Positions 47,362-58,738 are shown, counted from the first letter of the stretch. The stretch is DNA of 64,000 bases from Hypholoma sublateritium FD-334 SS-4 (GCA_000827495.1 KN817542.1:384487-448486); one strand, 5' to 3'. Translations and numbers: made by a program. The notes: generated by a model not told the origin, from the sequence alone.

Positions 47362-48685
47362 ATGACCACTATCCCAGTCGATATCCTGGAACATATCGTG
47401 GACATTCTAGCTTCTGACGATGATCAGGGTTCTATCAAGGCATGCTCTCTGATGTGTCATTCGCTTCTTCACTTCTGCAGGAGGCACATCTTCAAGACAA
47501 TCATTGTCGGCACACATTCTTCTGATGACAAGCAACCAGCGTCACTTATTCCTCTATTCTGCCGTTTAATATGCAACGCTCCCCACATTGCAGACTATGT
47601 ACGTATTCTCACTATGGGCATCCATGACGATTCTGCACGTCTCTGTTCCAAGTACCCTGAGTTCGCTTACGTTTTGGGACAATTCAACCACATACAATCT
47701 CTCACAATCTCTGATCCCATGCACTCCGGGGCTCAACAAGGCCTCTCTTGGGACTGTATCCAGCCGCTTTTTCAGAAAGCCATCCTCCATCTTGTCCAAT
47801 TTGACACCCTGACTTCTTTGTGCCTTGGATCAATACGACTCCCAGTCACAATGATGAAGTTGAGCCCTAGTTTGCGACGGCTGGAGCTTGATAATGTCCA
47901 ACCGCTAACATTTGAGGTCGAGGACACCGCTGCTACCTCAAACTCCAAACCATTATGCCTCCAAGAATTCAAGGTAGACTCTGGCAGCAGCGTCGTGGTG
48001 AACACGATCCTCTCCGTCAGGCGGTCTGAGGGCCTGCATGCCTTCGACTTCAACTCCCTTCGCAGCTTTCAAGCCTCGTGGAATAGCCAGGATGGAATAG
48101 ACGCTAGTCGAAATGTACTGATGAGGGCCACTCATCTTGTAACATTTGAACTAACAGGTGATGTTATGGCTCTCACCACAATGTACATATATTGAACAGT
48201 TTGTCCACGTAGTTGACAAACATCTGTGTACGCGAGGCTCACTTACTGGGATGCTTGCCCTGCACGTCAAAACACTCAAAAAAATTACGCTGCATCTTTC
48301 TGGGAGCCAGGTTGATCCTGTATGCGAACAGCTTGCCGCAGAACTCGAAGCAATATGCCACTTGCCAAATGTATTTGAAGAGCTCGTAATCTACGCCTCA
48401 TTTAGTGAAATTGATGGCCTTCGCACCTGGGGGAATAGCCTGCGCAAGCTCGACAGGGTCGTTGGTGAAGTAAAATGGCCATGCTTCAAGAAAATGACCC
48501 TAGAAATCGAATTATCGTCAATTTACGGATATAATAGGAACAATGTACAGGGAGCCGATATTCACCGGAATTTTCGACACTTACGCGACAGGACTTTAAA
48601 CATCATCGGACGGTATCGGGATTCAGCACTTTGTTCCAGCTTCTTTAGCAATTCTTGGGTAGAAATGCCTTGGGGCAGACTGTGA
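47362..48685 (+). CDS. F-box-like protein
   Basis: Two exons. The start MTTIPVDILEHIVDILASDD is the Agaricomycete F-box opening (IPVDILEHIVDIL), followed by IKACSLMCHSLLHFCRRHIF, where the L-C-x-W position of the human form is altered. The C-terminal part has leucine-rich segments (LTSLCLGSIR, LKKITLHLSG, VFEELVIYAS). The junction is uncertain: the donor after ACA G (48158) is out of phase with the acceptor at 48199, whereas a GTAACA donor at 48139 keeps the frame and gives RATHL then FVHVVDKH. The ORFs flanking the junction otherwise agree. Function as a ubiquitin-ligase adaptor is inferred from the family. Confidence 0.75.
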
Positions 48686-49143
48686 CTACCAACTTATGTT
48701 AGATTAGGGTGGATGGCTTCGTGTTGTCGCTTACTGTAATGTAGACCAAACCACGCCGCGTCGGCACCGTCCCTCGAGCCAGCGACTCCCTCAGGACCCC
48801 ATCAGCCGTCTCCAATGTAATTACGGAACAAACATAGCTGTAAATTTTCGGGCGATTTATCTCGCTTTGTACTGTCTTACACTCGAATTGTCGAGGTACT
48901 GGTGTACCAGTGTCGCTTCTTCTATTAGTATGTACTTAGGTACTTCTCCAATATTCCACAGCAACTACTCACAGATAGGTTTTGCCTTCGAGGCAGGACC
49001 AACTAGGGAAGCGTTTACCCAGAAGACCTAGTTTGTATACACGCCGATTCGCACAAAGCTGTAGTAGTTTTCAAGCCGTCATCTTACACAGCATTCGAGT
49101 TCAACTTTATGTCCTATCAGTAAACAGCAGTAGGGGCCTTAGG
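48686..49143. other. Flank of the DNA transposon
   Basis: About 460 bp of AT-rich DNA without a supported gene, between the F-box gene and the target duplication of the transposon. Confidence 0.4.
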
Positions 49144-49175
49144 CCTTATGCCCAGTGAAAACCAGCTCTGCGTCA
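49144..49175 (+). repeat. Left TSD and terminal inverted repeat
   Basis: CCTTATG followed by the left terminal repeat beginning CCCAGTGAAAA at 49151. Confidence 0.7.
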
Positions 49176-50613
49176 ATCGGCGTTCTGCGGGAGAAATCTG
49201 CGGAGATCTGCGCGTGTCTGCGTAGCCTATATTTTGCAGACTGGCACAGACTACAACCGAAATTTGCCGATTTTACATGTCTGGAGCTGCGCGGCTCTGC
49301 GACATCTGTGATTCGGTAGTAGCAGGAATGTAAAAAAACATGCTTTGGTATTACATATTTACCATATATGCGTCCACATGCGTGCGTCTGCGTGATTCAA
49401 TCCAAAAAAAATGTATTTCTGCAATACTGGGTACATTTGTGCTACGATATCATAAAATACAGTGCCATAATATGTAGCGCGTATCATTGCGATCGCGCGC
49501 TCTGGAGTCTGCAGCAGACCCAGGCATGTTGCCGGCTCTCGCGAGGCGTTGCGGCTGCGAATGCATGACATTCTTCATACCCGCCGGTGCGGGCAGCTTC
49601 TGCTTCAGAATTGCTGCCCCCGCAAGCATTGTCCTAAGAGTAAAGTTAGCAATGTATGCGCACTCAATGAACAGGTTATCAACGAACCGGTTTCGCATGT
49701 CGCGCCCGCCGCACGTACTCCAGGAGCATACACACGGTCCTTTGCCAAACCTTATCCACGCAGAGGGACTATCTCTGCTTCACAAAGATGTGGGCAGACA
49801 ATCTGAAACAAATGTCAATGGCGCGACCACGGAATATTGAATGCCCCAGCTCACCTAGTATGCAGAGCTTCGACACACCATGTGAGACGATGTACGAGCA
49901 TCGAGCAGACACCGGAAAACCCGAATATATGCGCAGGATCGGATGTGGAAGCACACACGCAAGTTCCAGGCAAGCTGCAAACAGTCAGCTTTGCCGTCAC
50001 AGCACAATAAATGGAACCTAGGGCGCACCTTACTGCGGTGCCCTGTGCCATTGTCTCGTCAAGAACTGTACGCTCACTGAAGGATTTTGTGAGCTTCAAC
50101 TTCGCGGTAGCGGTTGTGGTAGAGGAGATCAATGTTCTCCACCTTTACACACTTTGAGCGACCTTGTAGCCCACAGAGTATCTGCCTGGTGGTAAGATGT
50201 CGTGGGAGGGACCCAGGAAGGGGGAGGTGGCATATACACAGAGGGAGCGTAGCTGTGATGGTGGTCTTAATGCAAGTCAAGTCCAACCCCAAGGGAACTT
50301 GAATGCGATGCGTAGGGTGAGACCCACTCGTCACATGACATAGCACAGTTGAGGCGAGGGAAACTCGAGGGAAACTTGAATTTTTGCAAAATATTTGCAA
50401 AGGTAAAATGGAATTCGAGAGATGGAAAAATACAAGAAAAACATATGAAACAAAAGAGCAATCGATTTTGCGATTCTTGTGATCGACCCAAAATTTATGA
50501 CGACAGACCATTGTCGCATAATCTGCTCTGCGCTGTGAATGTCGTAATTTGCCGCCTTTTGGCGCGGAGTCACGCAGATTTCCCCGCCTGACGCAGAGTC
50601 GATTTTCACTGGG
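49151..50613. mobile_element. Non-autonomous DNA transposon, 1.46 kb, TIRs and 7-bp TSD
   Basis: The ends are inverted repeats: both begin CCCAGTGAAAA, then after a few differing bases share CTCTGCGTCA, about 25 bp with three mismatches. The element is flanked by perfect direct repeats CCTTATG (49144-49150 and 50614-50620), a target-site duplication. TCTGCG recurs at least six times within the first 250 bp and again near the right end, as subterminal transposase-binding motifs often do. I see no transposase; internal ORFs (for example 50074-50511, minus) have no recognised domain, so it would need a helper in trans. CAGTG ends recall hAT-like elements, but a 7-bp duplication differs from the usual 8 bp, so the superfamily is open. 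Confidence 0.7.
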
Positions 50614-50620
50614 CCTTATG
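50589..50620 (-). repeat. Right terminal inverted repeat and TSD
   Basis: The mirror copy of the left terminus ends at 50613 and is followed by CCTTATG (50614-50620). Confidence 0.7.
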
Positions 50621-50752
50621 TCTCATGTCTTATGCTATGTAGTTGATAATGGCAGACTGTAAATTTCCGTGTATACTAGGTTGGAAACGATCTGAGGTGT
50701 GATCCTAATCTCAACTTAATAGTGATCATGATCTTCTACTTACAACTTGAAT

Positions 50753-52070
50753 TTAAAGCGGCCGCAACGAGTGGTCCTCCACGACACTCGAAACTTTGGG
50801 GTCGATCTTCACCAACTCGTCGACGAGATTGTCCTGTTGCACAAACGAATTAGCACCGTCACGCGTGTGGACCGCAGCGCGAGGCCTAGCTAACCCATAA
50901 TTTATCTTGCGCTTTCCCCCCTTCCTCGCTCAGGACATAATCGCTCGGCTCCGATACCTTCGCCAGGGATATATACGCGCCGCGGAGCTTGTCGAGCGCA
51001 TCAACCTCGCCAACGGCGGCCCACACGACCTGGCGGCTACCTTCCTCCGCGGTGCGCGCGAGCGCCTTCTCCATGAGCCAGTCGGCCCACGCACGCGGAC
51101 CTGTCCAGCTCTTCCGCAGGCCAGAGTAGCAGTACCCCGGGTTGACGCAGTTCACAATTACTGGTTTCTTGACCAACTTTTCGTTCAGCGCGCGCGTAAA
51201 GAAGACGTTGAGTACTATTCGGATGTACACCAGTCATTGTCAGACACTGAAGGCAGCTGGGCGTTTGCTCACATTTCGAGTCTTCATAGCGCGTCTTGAG
51301 GACACTACATGTACTGTCTCAGAATTGCGTACAACGACAGAAATTAGTCGTCGCACCTAGGGATATACTCTGCGGAGCTCCCAAACATCTTGAGCGGATT
51401 ATCGCTTTCGAGCACTACATCCTCGATCTTCGTCCAGAAGTGCACCTCGCTCGACACGATAACCAGCCGCGGCGTGATACTAAATTCCTCAGCGGTCGCC
51501 AGCATCTTCGGGAGGAGGAGCAGCGCAAGCAGCGCCGTGGACAGATTGTTGACCTGGAACCTGGCACGCACGCAGCGTCAGCATGAAATGTGTTTTAGGA
51601 ATAGAAGTGGCACATACACTGGCTCCCAGCCATCACTCGTGGGCACGAACTTCTCCTCCGGCAAGATCGCCGCATTCTCAACGAGGAGGTCAAGGCGCGT
51701 GCCCTCGCGCTCGAAACGCTCGGCGAACGCCTTCACAGACTCGAAGCTCGCAAGGTCGAGCAGCCACAGCTCGACGTTCGAGCACCCGGTCTCTTCCCAG
51801 ATCTCTGGGTACCATCTTGGATCAGCGATGGGCTGGGGCTGGAAGTACGATACGATACGCACTTTTGACGGCCGCCTCGCCGCGCTCCTGGCTCCGGCAT
51901 GCGAGGATAAGCTTCGCGGGGTTCATGCGCGCGAAATGCTTCGCCGTCTCGAAGCCGATGCCATTATTAGCACCAGTGACAATGACGGTCTTCCCCTGCA
52001 AGTCTGCCTGGACGACGGCCGATACGGGGTTATATTGCTCCTTCAAAAATTGGGCGACCTTGAATTGCAT
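50753..52070 (-). CDS. Short-chain dehydrogenase/reductase (paralog 2)
   Basis: A six-exon gene with the same architecture as the 8.5-kb dehydrogenase, in reverse orientation. The start [16 protein letters not shown] is followed by [20 protein letters not shown] (cofactor motif TGANNGIG). VENAAIL replaces [12 protein letters not shown] carries the catalytic serine and RYEDSK the Tyr and Lys, and VNPGYCYSG and [10 protein letters not shown] follow. The C-terminus ends [10 protein letters not shown] at 50753. The intron after the YxxxK exon starts with normal GTGAGC, where paralog 1 uses GC. The two proteins share exon 1 and catalytic-core wording to a high degree ([20 protein letters not shown]). 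They are likely products of an old duplication. Substrate unknown; no signal peptide. Confidence 0.87.
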
Positions 52071-54657
52071 GTTGTTAGTGTGTACTGGGTGGATGAGTAT
52101 CGGGCGAAATGGGCATTGTCTCAACGAGCCGCGCCCCATAAATCGTGGATCCTACTCAGACTTGTCTGAAATATCCGACGAATCGCGTGAGCTTCCAGCA
52201 GGCGATTAAATATGAGACGCCTTTGGGGCAAGTGGAACAACATGCCAATTTGAATTTGTAAGGGCTTTATGCAGCGGGATTCATCATTGGCAGAAAAGAC
52301 ATCAATCTACAAACATGCTTTATATGAAATCGGAGCATGATCAGTTATGTTGCTTCTTAATGAGATTGAGCATTCTCAGTCTGTTGTTTAGGGTGATTAG
52401 AACTAGAAAACGTACCTGGAAGGATTGACGGCGACATATTGCCTCTTCTTACACGCTGGTGTTTTCGATATTTTCGAGGCGAAGGAAGGCCCTATGACCA
52501 TCCGAGAAGGTATTGCGTGCTGTAGTCAGGATTTTCGGTCAGAAAGTTGGAAGACCAGGAGAATCACGAAACGATTGCGACTCACAGGTGCGGTGCTGAT
52601 GATTGGGGAGAGAAGATCTGGTGTAGGAGGTTGAAATTTTTAGAGAGAGGATCGGAAGGGGGTCCAGCAGTGCTTTCTGTGTAGGCAGGACGAGACAAGA
52701 AGACAGACGGAAATGAAAGTTGCTTGATTTTGAGGTAAAAGTGGGAGCATCCAAGAGAAGGCTTACTGGATGGGACGTCAAAATACCAGGCGAGATATTC
52801 CTGTGAATATCCGCGTTCCTATGAACATCGGTATTCGGAAGGGAGTTGAAGAAGCAGTCGGTTGATTGGGATGTTTTGAAGAATGAAATAGTAGATGGTA
52901 AGGAACGTGGTGCTTTCATACTGAGTTTTGTGGGGTATTTTAAAATGATATCGAGCTAGACAGGAAACACGGAGAAACGGGAAAAGGGAAAAATATTGAA
53001 ATACACATGTATCCTGGTCCCACCATCAGCAAATGAGCACTGATACGCAAGAAATACGACGAACTTTTGACGTGGGTATAGAGCGAAGAAGGATGGTGTC
53101 CTTCCCAACGATCAGTGTCTCCGGCCCTGGGTTGTTGATAATTATGCTTGCTGTCATCCAGTGGCTTGCAAGATGTCAAGGGATCTATGGCAGCGTCAAA
53201 AGAGAGAACGAAAATAAAGAAAGGAAGACAAACCAAGCTTGACATCCCATAATGGTTCATATGAATGATCGAAGAGCAATTTCGAGACCCGGAATCGAGA
53301 ACTCTATGTGGAAGGATGCAAGCCGAGCGGTAACGCGTGCATAATCTGGTTGAGACGTCTCTCATGAGGTGCGTTACGCTGTGCAATTGCTTCTGTTGCT
53401 TGGGTATTTTCGCCGCGATGATTTTGAGAAGAAAGAAAGAGAAGATGAGCCTGTAGTCTTTTTTTTAGGTTTACGAATGGATGTAGAGTCTGGAACACCA
53501 TGTATGGTGAATAGATTGTTGAGTGGGCGGAGCGATAGTTATCATTGGCAGACTTTAGGATGCTGGGGTCTGCAGCCCACAGTTCCACGTCGTCGGTATT
53601 TGATACCAGACCGCTTGTTGAGCGCGCAACTGAAGAAGAGGTGGGACCCTATCAATGCAATGAGCATGTTGGCTGGCACGTAGAGGGGAAGCGGTAAAAC
53701 ATACCTCGACAGCTGCGCGCTCATGACGTGCTGTTGTAAACCTCAAGCCACTGGACTTGACGCCCTGCGACGACGTCAAGTGCCAATAGCCAAAGGATCT
53801 ACGAACAGCACAGGCAATATCGGTAGTGAAACAAGCAGCAGGGAGGCCTCCCTTTTGGATGATCCATCATCGTGTCAATTGCCTTCCTTGAAGACAGAAT
53901 GATCTGCGCGACGTGGCAAATCAGACCAGGCATCAGACCAGGCCGGAAGACGTACCTCTGTCTTTGACGGTGGCCCTCCACGCGCGTTAAGAATAACGCC
54001 GTGGAGGTACCGATGTTATTCATGATGTTTGTGTCCTAGGATGTCTGCCATGGCGAGGCAGACGTGCGCGTGGTGTTATTCGTAGAGAAGTAGGTAGATA
54101 TTCGGCATATACTTATGCAGTAGTTGGACCTCGACCTGGAGCTGAGTTCTGCATTCGATGGGCGCTATGAGCTGGAGAACATATGCGTCGTCGCCCGCCT
54201 TATATACCGCGAAAGAGGTGGCTGGCGTAAATTAGCCAATTTCTAAATATCCTAGAATCGGAAGAGTGTGCCAGCCACCGTCTGTCAGTCGTGGCCCATT
54301 TCGATCAGAGCTTATTTGCGGCCTCTAGGTAGTGGCTGGTTGTAAAGCGAACCGCACAGCCTAGCCACAGTCGCAGGAGTATATGCGCATGATTTGGGAG
54401 GCGATTCCATTGGTGCTGCGAGTGAAAAGGGGAATAACATTGCTCGAACATCGGCGTCCTGAAGAAACCTACGCGACGGCACAAACAGGCGCTTACACTC
54501 AGCGCCAAGTAAAGACAAATAAAGACTTTTCGGTTTCTTCACAAAGACGCCCATCTCCGACACGCTCTGCTCAATGTACTTCTTGTATTGCCCTGAAGCT
54601 ACTTGTAGCTATCAATGAACACCAGAAAAACTATATTTCTCTCATTCATGTTGACAA
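52071..54657. other. 2.6-kb region without a supported gene
   Basis: Several ORFs of 60-150 codons overlap on both strands (52539-52919 and 52940-53386 minus, 53369-53683 plus). None carries a recognised domain, and no splice model gave a convincing protein. The left end is the promoter of the dehydrogenase and the right end the promoter of the KAT14-like gene. Confidence 0.4.
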
Positions 54658-56188
54658 ATGTCTTCAAATTCAAGCGATGAATCCGACTACGTCGAAACTA
54701 AGCCTCGCAGAGTAAGCAAAAACTGCGTCTCCTCTTATCATCTGTTTCTTATGTCTTTGCAGGTGCTCAAAACACGCCCACGTAAGAGAGTGAAGTACTC
54801 TGAACCTCGCCCCACAACCTTCGAATTCCCGCTTCAGTCCTTGCTATCTATCCTCCATGCGCAGCATAGCGACGAAGATTCGGATGCTGACGACTTCCAG
54901 TCGTTATTCGATCCAATCCTGGTGGAATATCTTCAATCACGAGCTATATCTGAAAAAATCTCGGTAGAAATCAATGAGGAGGTCAGAATCTATGTTTCAT
55001 ATTCCAAAGTCATCCACTGAAGCTATTTCTCCAGGGTGCAAGGATTCGGCCTTTAAGGCATTCGGAAATCGTTTCGTCCATCGCGAGATTATCACTCATA
55101 GAAGATCCATCATCTTCGGATATCATTACACTGCGAAAACTCAAGTTAGAACGCGTGAGTGCCCCCGCCGTCTCACCGAACTTGTGACTTACCAGACTTG
55201 TGGCAGGAGAGAAACCATGCTGGCTTTAAAGGGACCACAATCGAAGGCCTAGCCATACCACTTGTGCCCCTCCCCGCGACCTCTTCCAATCCTTCAGTCA
55301 ATCCGGAGGTCCTCGAAGCGCTCTACTCCATAAAATCAACACCCTTTGCCAACTCATTTCTTGCGAGGCTCCATGGGCAGAAAGCGCTCCTGCCCGAAGG
55401 GCTTCTGGGTATCGATTGGGAAACACGCACGCCATGGATGAACCTCATGAACGACATACGCGACCACTATTCATTTTCACAGTAAGCACATTTTGGCTGT
55501 GATACCGATGCACCAAATGTCGAGGCTTGACTGCGTATTCAACTCGCCAGCCCTGATAGAGAATGCCCCGCCGCAGAGCCGGCGCCGATAACCTACTCCA
55601 CTCTACAAGCAAGCCAACTACCGCAGATCAACGATCTACTGGCACGCTCATTCTGGGCGGGAATCGACGGTGCGCACGGCTCCGCCGCGAAGAGGAGAAG
55701 GACACTGACAACAAATATGCAGTCAGTGACTCCCTTGAGTACTGGCCAGAGAGATCAACTGTGGTGGCGATGTACAAAAAGATCATTGTCGGTGTTGCGA
55801 TCATCAGCTCGCCCATCCAGACCTATATCACATATTTGGCGGTCAAGGCAGGGTGGGATAAGGCGCAGATAGCACGGTATGTGATTCTTCTACCTCGGCT
55901 ATTTGGATACGCTAAATCAAGAGACACGCCCAGAACGATGCTTTACCATCTTATCAAGATGAACCCGACGAGAGATTTCACATTGCATGTGTCGACTAAC
56001 AATTCCGCGATGGTGCGATATGATTCAATCTTCTGGGAAACGTTTGTTGAACGTCTTGCCCCCAGTTGCTTTATAACCAGTTCGGATTCAAAGCAGAGGG
56101 ATTTGTGGCAAACTTCTACTCTGCTTATCTCGACCCCAATTCCCGGGCGTCTAAAAATGCTTACATGCTTCGTTTACGACACGTATAA
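54658..56188 (+). CDS. GNAT acetyltransferase, KAT14 (ATAC2/CSRP2BP)-like
   Basis: Eight phase-checked exons encode about 380 residues. N-terminus MSSNSSDESDYVETKPRR, basic KTRPRKRVKYS, then helices (VEYLQSRAISEKISVEINEE; GARIRPLRHSEIVSSIARL). The family signature begins at NPEVLEALYSIKSTPFANSF and continues with WETRTPWMNLMNDIR, ITYSTLQASQLPQINDLLAR, SFWAGIDVSDSLEYWPERS, VVAMYKKIIVGVAIISSP, the acetyl-CoA region YLAVKAGWDKAQIARTMLYH, TLHVSTNNSAMLLYNQFGFK and a C-terminus NAYMLRLRHV. This matches animal KAT14, the GNAT subunit of the ATAC histone acetyltransferase complex. The usual R/Q-x-x-G-x-G/A loop reads K-A-Q-I-A here, lacking glycine, so activity is uncertain. Presence of a wider ATAC complex in this fungus is not shown by this window. 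Confidence 0.8.
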
Positions 56189-56525
56189 CACGGCATTCTA
56201 CAATGCTCAGGTCTCTATATTGAAGGTATTAAATGCTCAATGATATTGTGCACGATATAGCAAAGATGATAATAAATATGTTACAGTTCAATAAAACCCG
56301 GATATATAGAGATGCGGAAAACGATGTCAAACCGATAGCAAGAAGTGTTTTAAAAATGTATGATCGTCAAATATCGTCAGAAAGTCGTCAAGAGTGGCTG
56401 TAAAGGTGGCTGGAAACCGCAATCCTTGTTTTGTGTGCCTGAAATAAGGCTATAATGTCGTTTCGATGTCTCTCCTACTCGCCCGCCCGGAAGTCAAGAG
56501 TCTAAAGGCCCCCGAGTGAAAGCAC
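56189..56525. other. Convergent intergenic spacer
   Basis: 337 bp holding the 3' flanks of two converging genes. No gene visible. Confidence 0.5.
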
Positions 56526-57662
56526 TTAAACAAACGCGAGTCTGGTTTGCTTCCTCTCAATCGCCTCGCACCCTTCGTCCTCGAGGTCCAGCGCCATCGC
56601 GCGCCGGCGAGCAATCAGCCTGTTCTTCTCCGTCACCTGCCCAAGGGACATCATCATCGGCACCGGGGGTCCGCCTTCACTAACGCGGCGCTTCTGCCCC
56701 GTTGCGCCCTGCAGCTGCACGCTCGGCACGTTCTTCACGCCCAGCATCGGACCGTACTTCGACACTGCGGACTTGGACTTGATGGCTCCCGTGGGCGACG
56801 CCGGCGGCGCAGGTGGGGGGGCGGCGAACGTCGCCGCCGCAGGGCGCTCACTCGCGGACACTGCCGCGCTGTACACCCACGCCGGGCGCGGACGCTCCGC
56901 GTCGGGGAGCACGGTCAGCGAACGGCGGCGGGCGATGCACCGCCGCTTCAGCGCGCGCACTTCCGGGCGCTCGTGCACGGCGGGGGACTTCGGATACGCC
57001 ATGCGCGCGACGGCAGGCGACTGCGGCCGTGTGGTGCCAAGGGACACGACGCCTGACGTGCTGCGCGGACGGCTGCCAGCCGTGCTGCCGCGATGAGCGC
57101 GGGTGGCCGCGCCGCCACCAGGTGTGCCCGTTGCGGGGACGCGGAAGCGCACAGCGCCGCCGTCCTTCCCGCGGGGGGCCTCCGTCGCGCGGTTCTCCTT
57201 CGCTCCAGCGTATACGACTTGCTCGGCAAGGGGCTTGAAGCTCGCCTTCGAGCGCGCGAGCGTGTCGCGCACAGTCTTCGCCCAGTCAGCTTTGTCGTAG
57301 AGCTTGTAGATGGGTAGTTTGAAAGCGAAGGGGTATTTCTTCGCGTCGGCGCGCGCGAAGTCGGCGAGGGACGTCGCGTCGCTCGGGTGCATGTCCGTGT
57401 CGCCGTCGCTGTCGACTTCGTAGTCGAAGGCGGCGAAGTCGATGTTGGTGTCCTTCTGCGCGAGAATGGAAGCCACCGTGTTGCGCCGCGGCCGCCTTTC
57501 CACGGCGCGTGGCTGTACGGGCTGGGAGAGGCGCTTGTCGGCGCGTTTCGCACCCGTAGTTGATGTATCTGCATCGGACGTGGCTGTGGGCGAGCGGGCG
57601 GACGTGAGCAAATTGAAGAGCTCAGCGAGCTCAGCCTTGTTGTTCACGTTCGGAGAAGACAT
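56526..57662 (-). CDS. Unrecognised intronless protein, basic and disordered
   Basis: One uninterrupted frame of 378 residues with strong coding GC bias. The start MSSPNVNNKAELAELFNLLT is followed by a Ser/Thr-rich region, a basic NTVASILAQKDTNIDFAAFD segment and an acidic VDSDGDTDMH. The middle has KYPFAFKLPIYKLYDKADWA and AKTVRDTLARSKASFKPLAE, which may form an ordered helical motif. The rest is Ala/Pro/Arg-rich and ends with a helical RLIARRRAMALDLEDEGCEA and KQTRLAFV. No known domain was recognised. The basic stretches suggest a nuclear protein (inference). It converges on the KAT14-like gene. Confidence 0.6.
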   Translation of the reverse strand: MSSPNVNNKAELAELFNLLTSARSPTATSDADTSTTGAKRADKRLSQPVQPRAVERRPRRNTVASILAQKDTNIDFAAFDYEVDSDGDTDMHPSDATSLADFARADAKKYPFAFKLPIYKLYDKADWAKTVRDTLARSKASFKPLAEQVVYAGAKENRATEAPRGKDGGAVRFRVPATGTPGGGAATRAHRGSTAGSRPRSTSGVVSLGTTRPQSPAVARMAYPKSPAVHERPEVRALKRRCIARRRSLTVLPDAERPRPAWVYSAAVSASERPAAATFAAPPPAPPASPTGAIKSKSAVSKYGPMLGVKNVPSVQLQGATGQKRRVSEGGPPVPMMMSLGQVTEKNRLIARRRAMALDLEDEGCEAIERKQTRLAFV

Positions 57663-58317
57663 GACAGGGCTGGAGATAGTGGATGGAATAGAGGATGTGA
57701 GGGGCGACGAGGCTAAGTCGTCGTTAGGTCCACCGGTCAGTTAAGAGGAGGAATGGTTGTAAGAAAAATTTGTTGGCCATTTTATAATGTCTTTCATGAA
57801 GTGGCACTGGCATGCCGAAGGCCACATTCATGTTGTCGCGGTTCCTTATTTGCCACGGCCTCAATATAGGCGCACTGATGGTGGCCTCCGCTTACTCTTT
57901 TCACTTGCATTGTCTACATCCTGCTACTAAAACGACAGTGGGTTTTGATTCCGCCTGAAAAATGGCCTTTCCAGTCTGGGAGTCGTGCTCTCATTGGTCA
58001 ATTCCCTTTTTTCTGAATTTTCATTGGCAGCACGACGCGTGATGGATGGGCTTTGAGATCAGCTCGCGCAGGCTCACGCGGCGACGTCATCTCTCAAATT
58101 AAGTAGTGTCGCTCGCGGAGATTCTGTGTTGCTCTGACTCAAGGTAAACATTGGCTGGATTGAGACGCGTCTCCAGGCACCGGGTGACGACCTCTTCAAC
58201 CTCATGCGAGTTAAATTTTCGAGCGGTTAAGGGTACCCTTTTCGCTACAGCCATGTCAGGTGTGCACCTCTGCCATGCACACTATTACAAATTTGAATAC
58301 AGCTGACTCTACAACAA
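57663..58317. other. Upstream region without supported gene
   Basis: 655 bp containing the promoter of the 56.5-57.7-kb gene and AT-rich DNA. No coding region is supported. Confidence 0.45.
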
Positions 58318-58738
58318 TTTGGACTTAGGGTCCATTTTCACTTTGTAAGAGTGGCGAGGGACTTAGCAACCCAAATTTCGGGCAATAAATTTGAGCCATT
58401 GTAAACTGACAGACGACGGCCAAATTGACAATAGAATGAATCTCCAAAAATATTATTATATCGATCATGGTTCTCAAAATTCAGCCATCATATTCTTCTG
58501 AGAATTCCCGTGCGGAGAACGGGTCAAACACTAATTTGTCTCTACCGTGACGGGTTTGAACGTAAGGTCCATATTCACTTTGTAAGAGTGGCGAGGCCCT
58601 CGCCACTGGGGTGAGGAGCGAAGTGCCGAGCTGACAAGCAACTCGGCAACCCCAATTTCGGGCAATAAATTTGAGCAGACAACGGCCAAATTGACGATAG
58701 AATAAATCTCCAAGAAGATTATTATATTGATCATGGCT
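58318..58738. repeat. Tandem duplication of a ~155-180-bp unit
   Basis: Copy A (58318-58472) and copy B (58556-58738) share several runs, including CACTTTGTAAGAGTGGCGAG, AATTTCGGGCAATAAATTTGA and ATTATTATAT...GATCATGG. Copy B carries an extra GC-rich stretch (58597-58646) that looks like a local hairpin. A Helitron-like end lies between the copies. No coding function. Confidence 0.65.
58508..58535 (+). mobile_element. Helitron-type 3' terminus
   Basis: Hairpin CCCGTGCGGAGAACGGG (58508-58524) is followed by 7 bases and CTAA (58532-58535), then T. Stem sequence (CCCGT...ACGGG), spacer length and the following TCA match the candidate at 37982-38009, suggesting one family. The 5' end was not found. 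Confidence 0.45.

Noticed and set aside
53031..53170. Minus-strand segment reminiscent of a protease propeptide (ETLIVGKDTILL)
   Set aside because: Stops on both sides, no spliced continuation and no HExxH motif nearby.
52539..53386. Adjacent minus-strand ORFs of 126 and 148 codons
   Set aside because: No domain, no in-phase join and AT-rich sequence; treated as noncoding.
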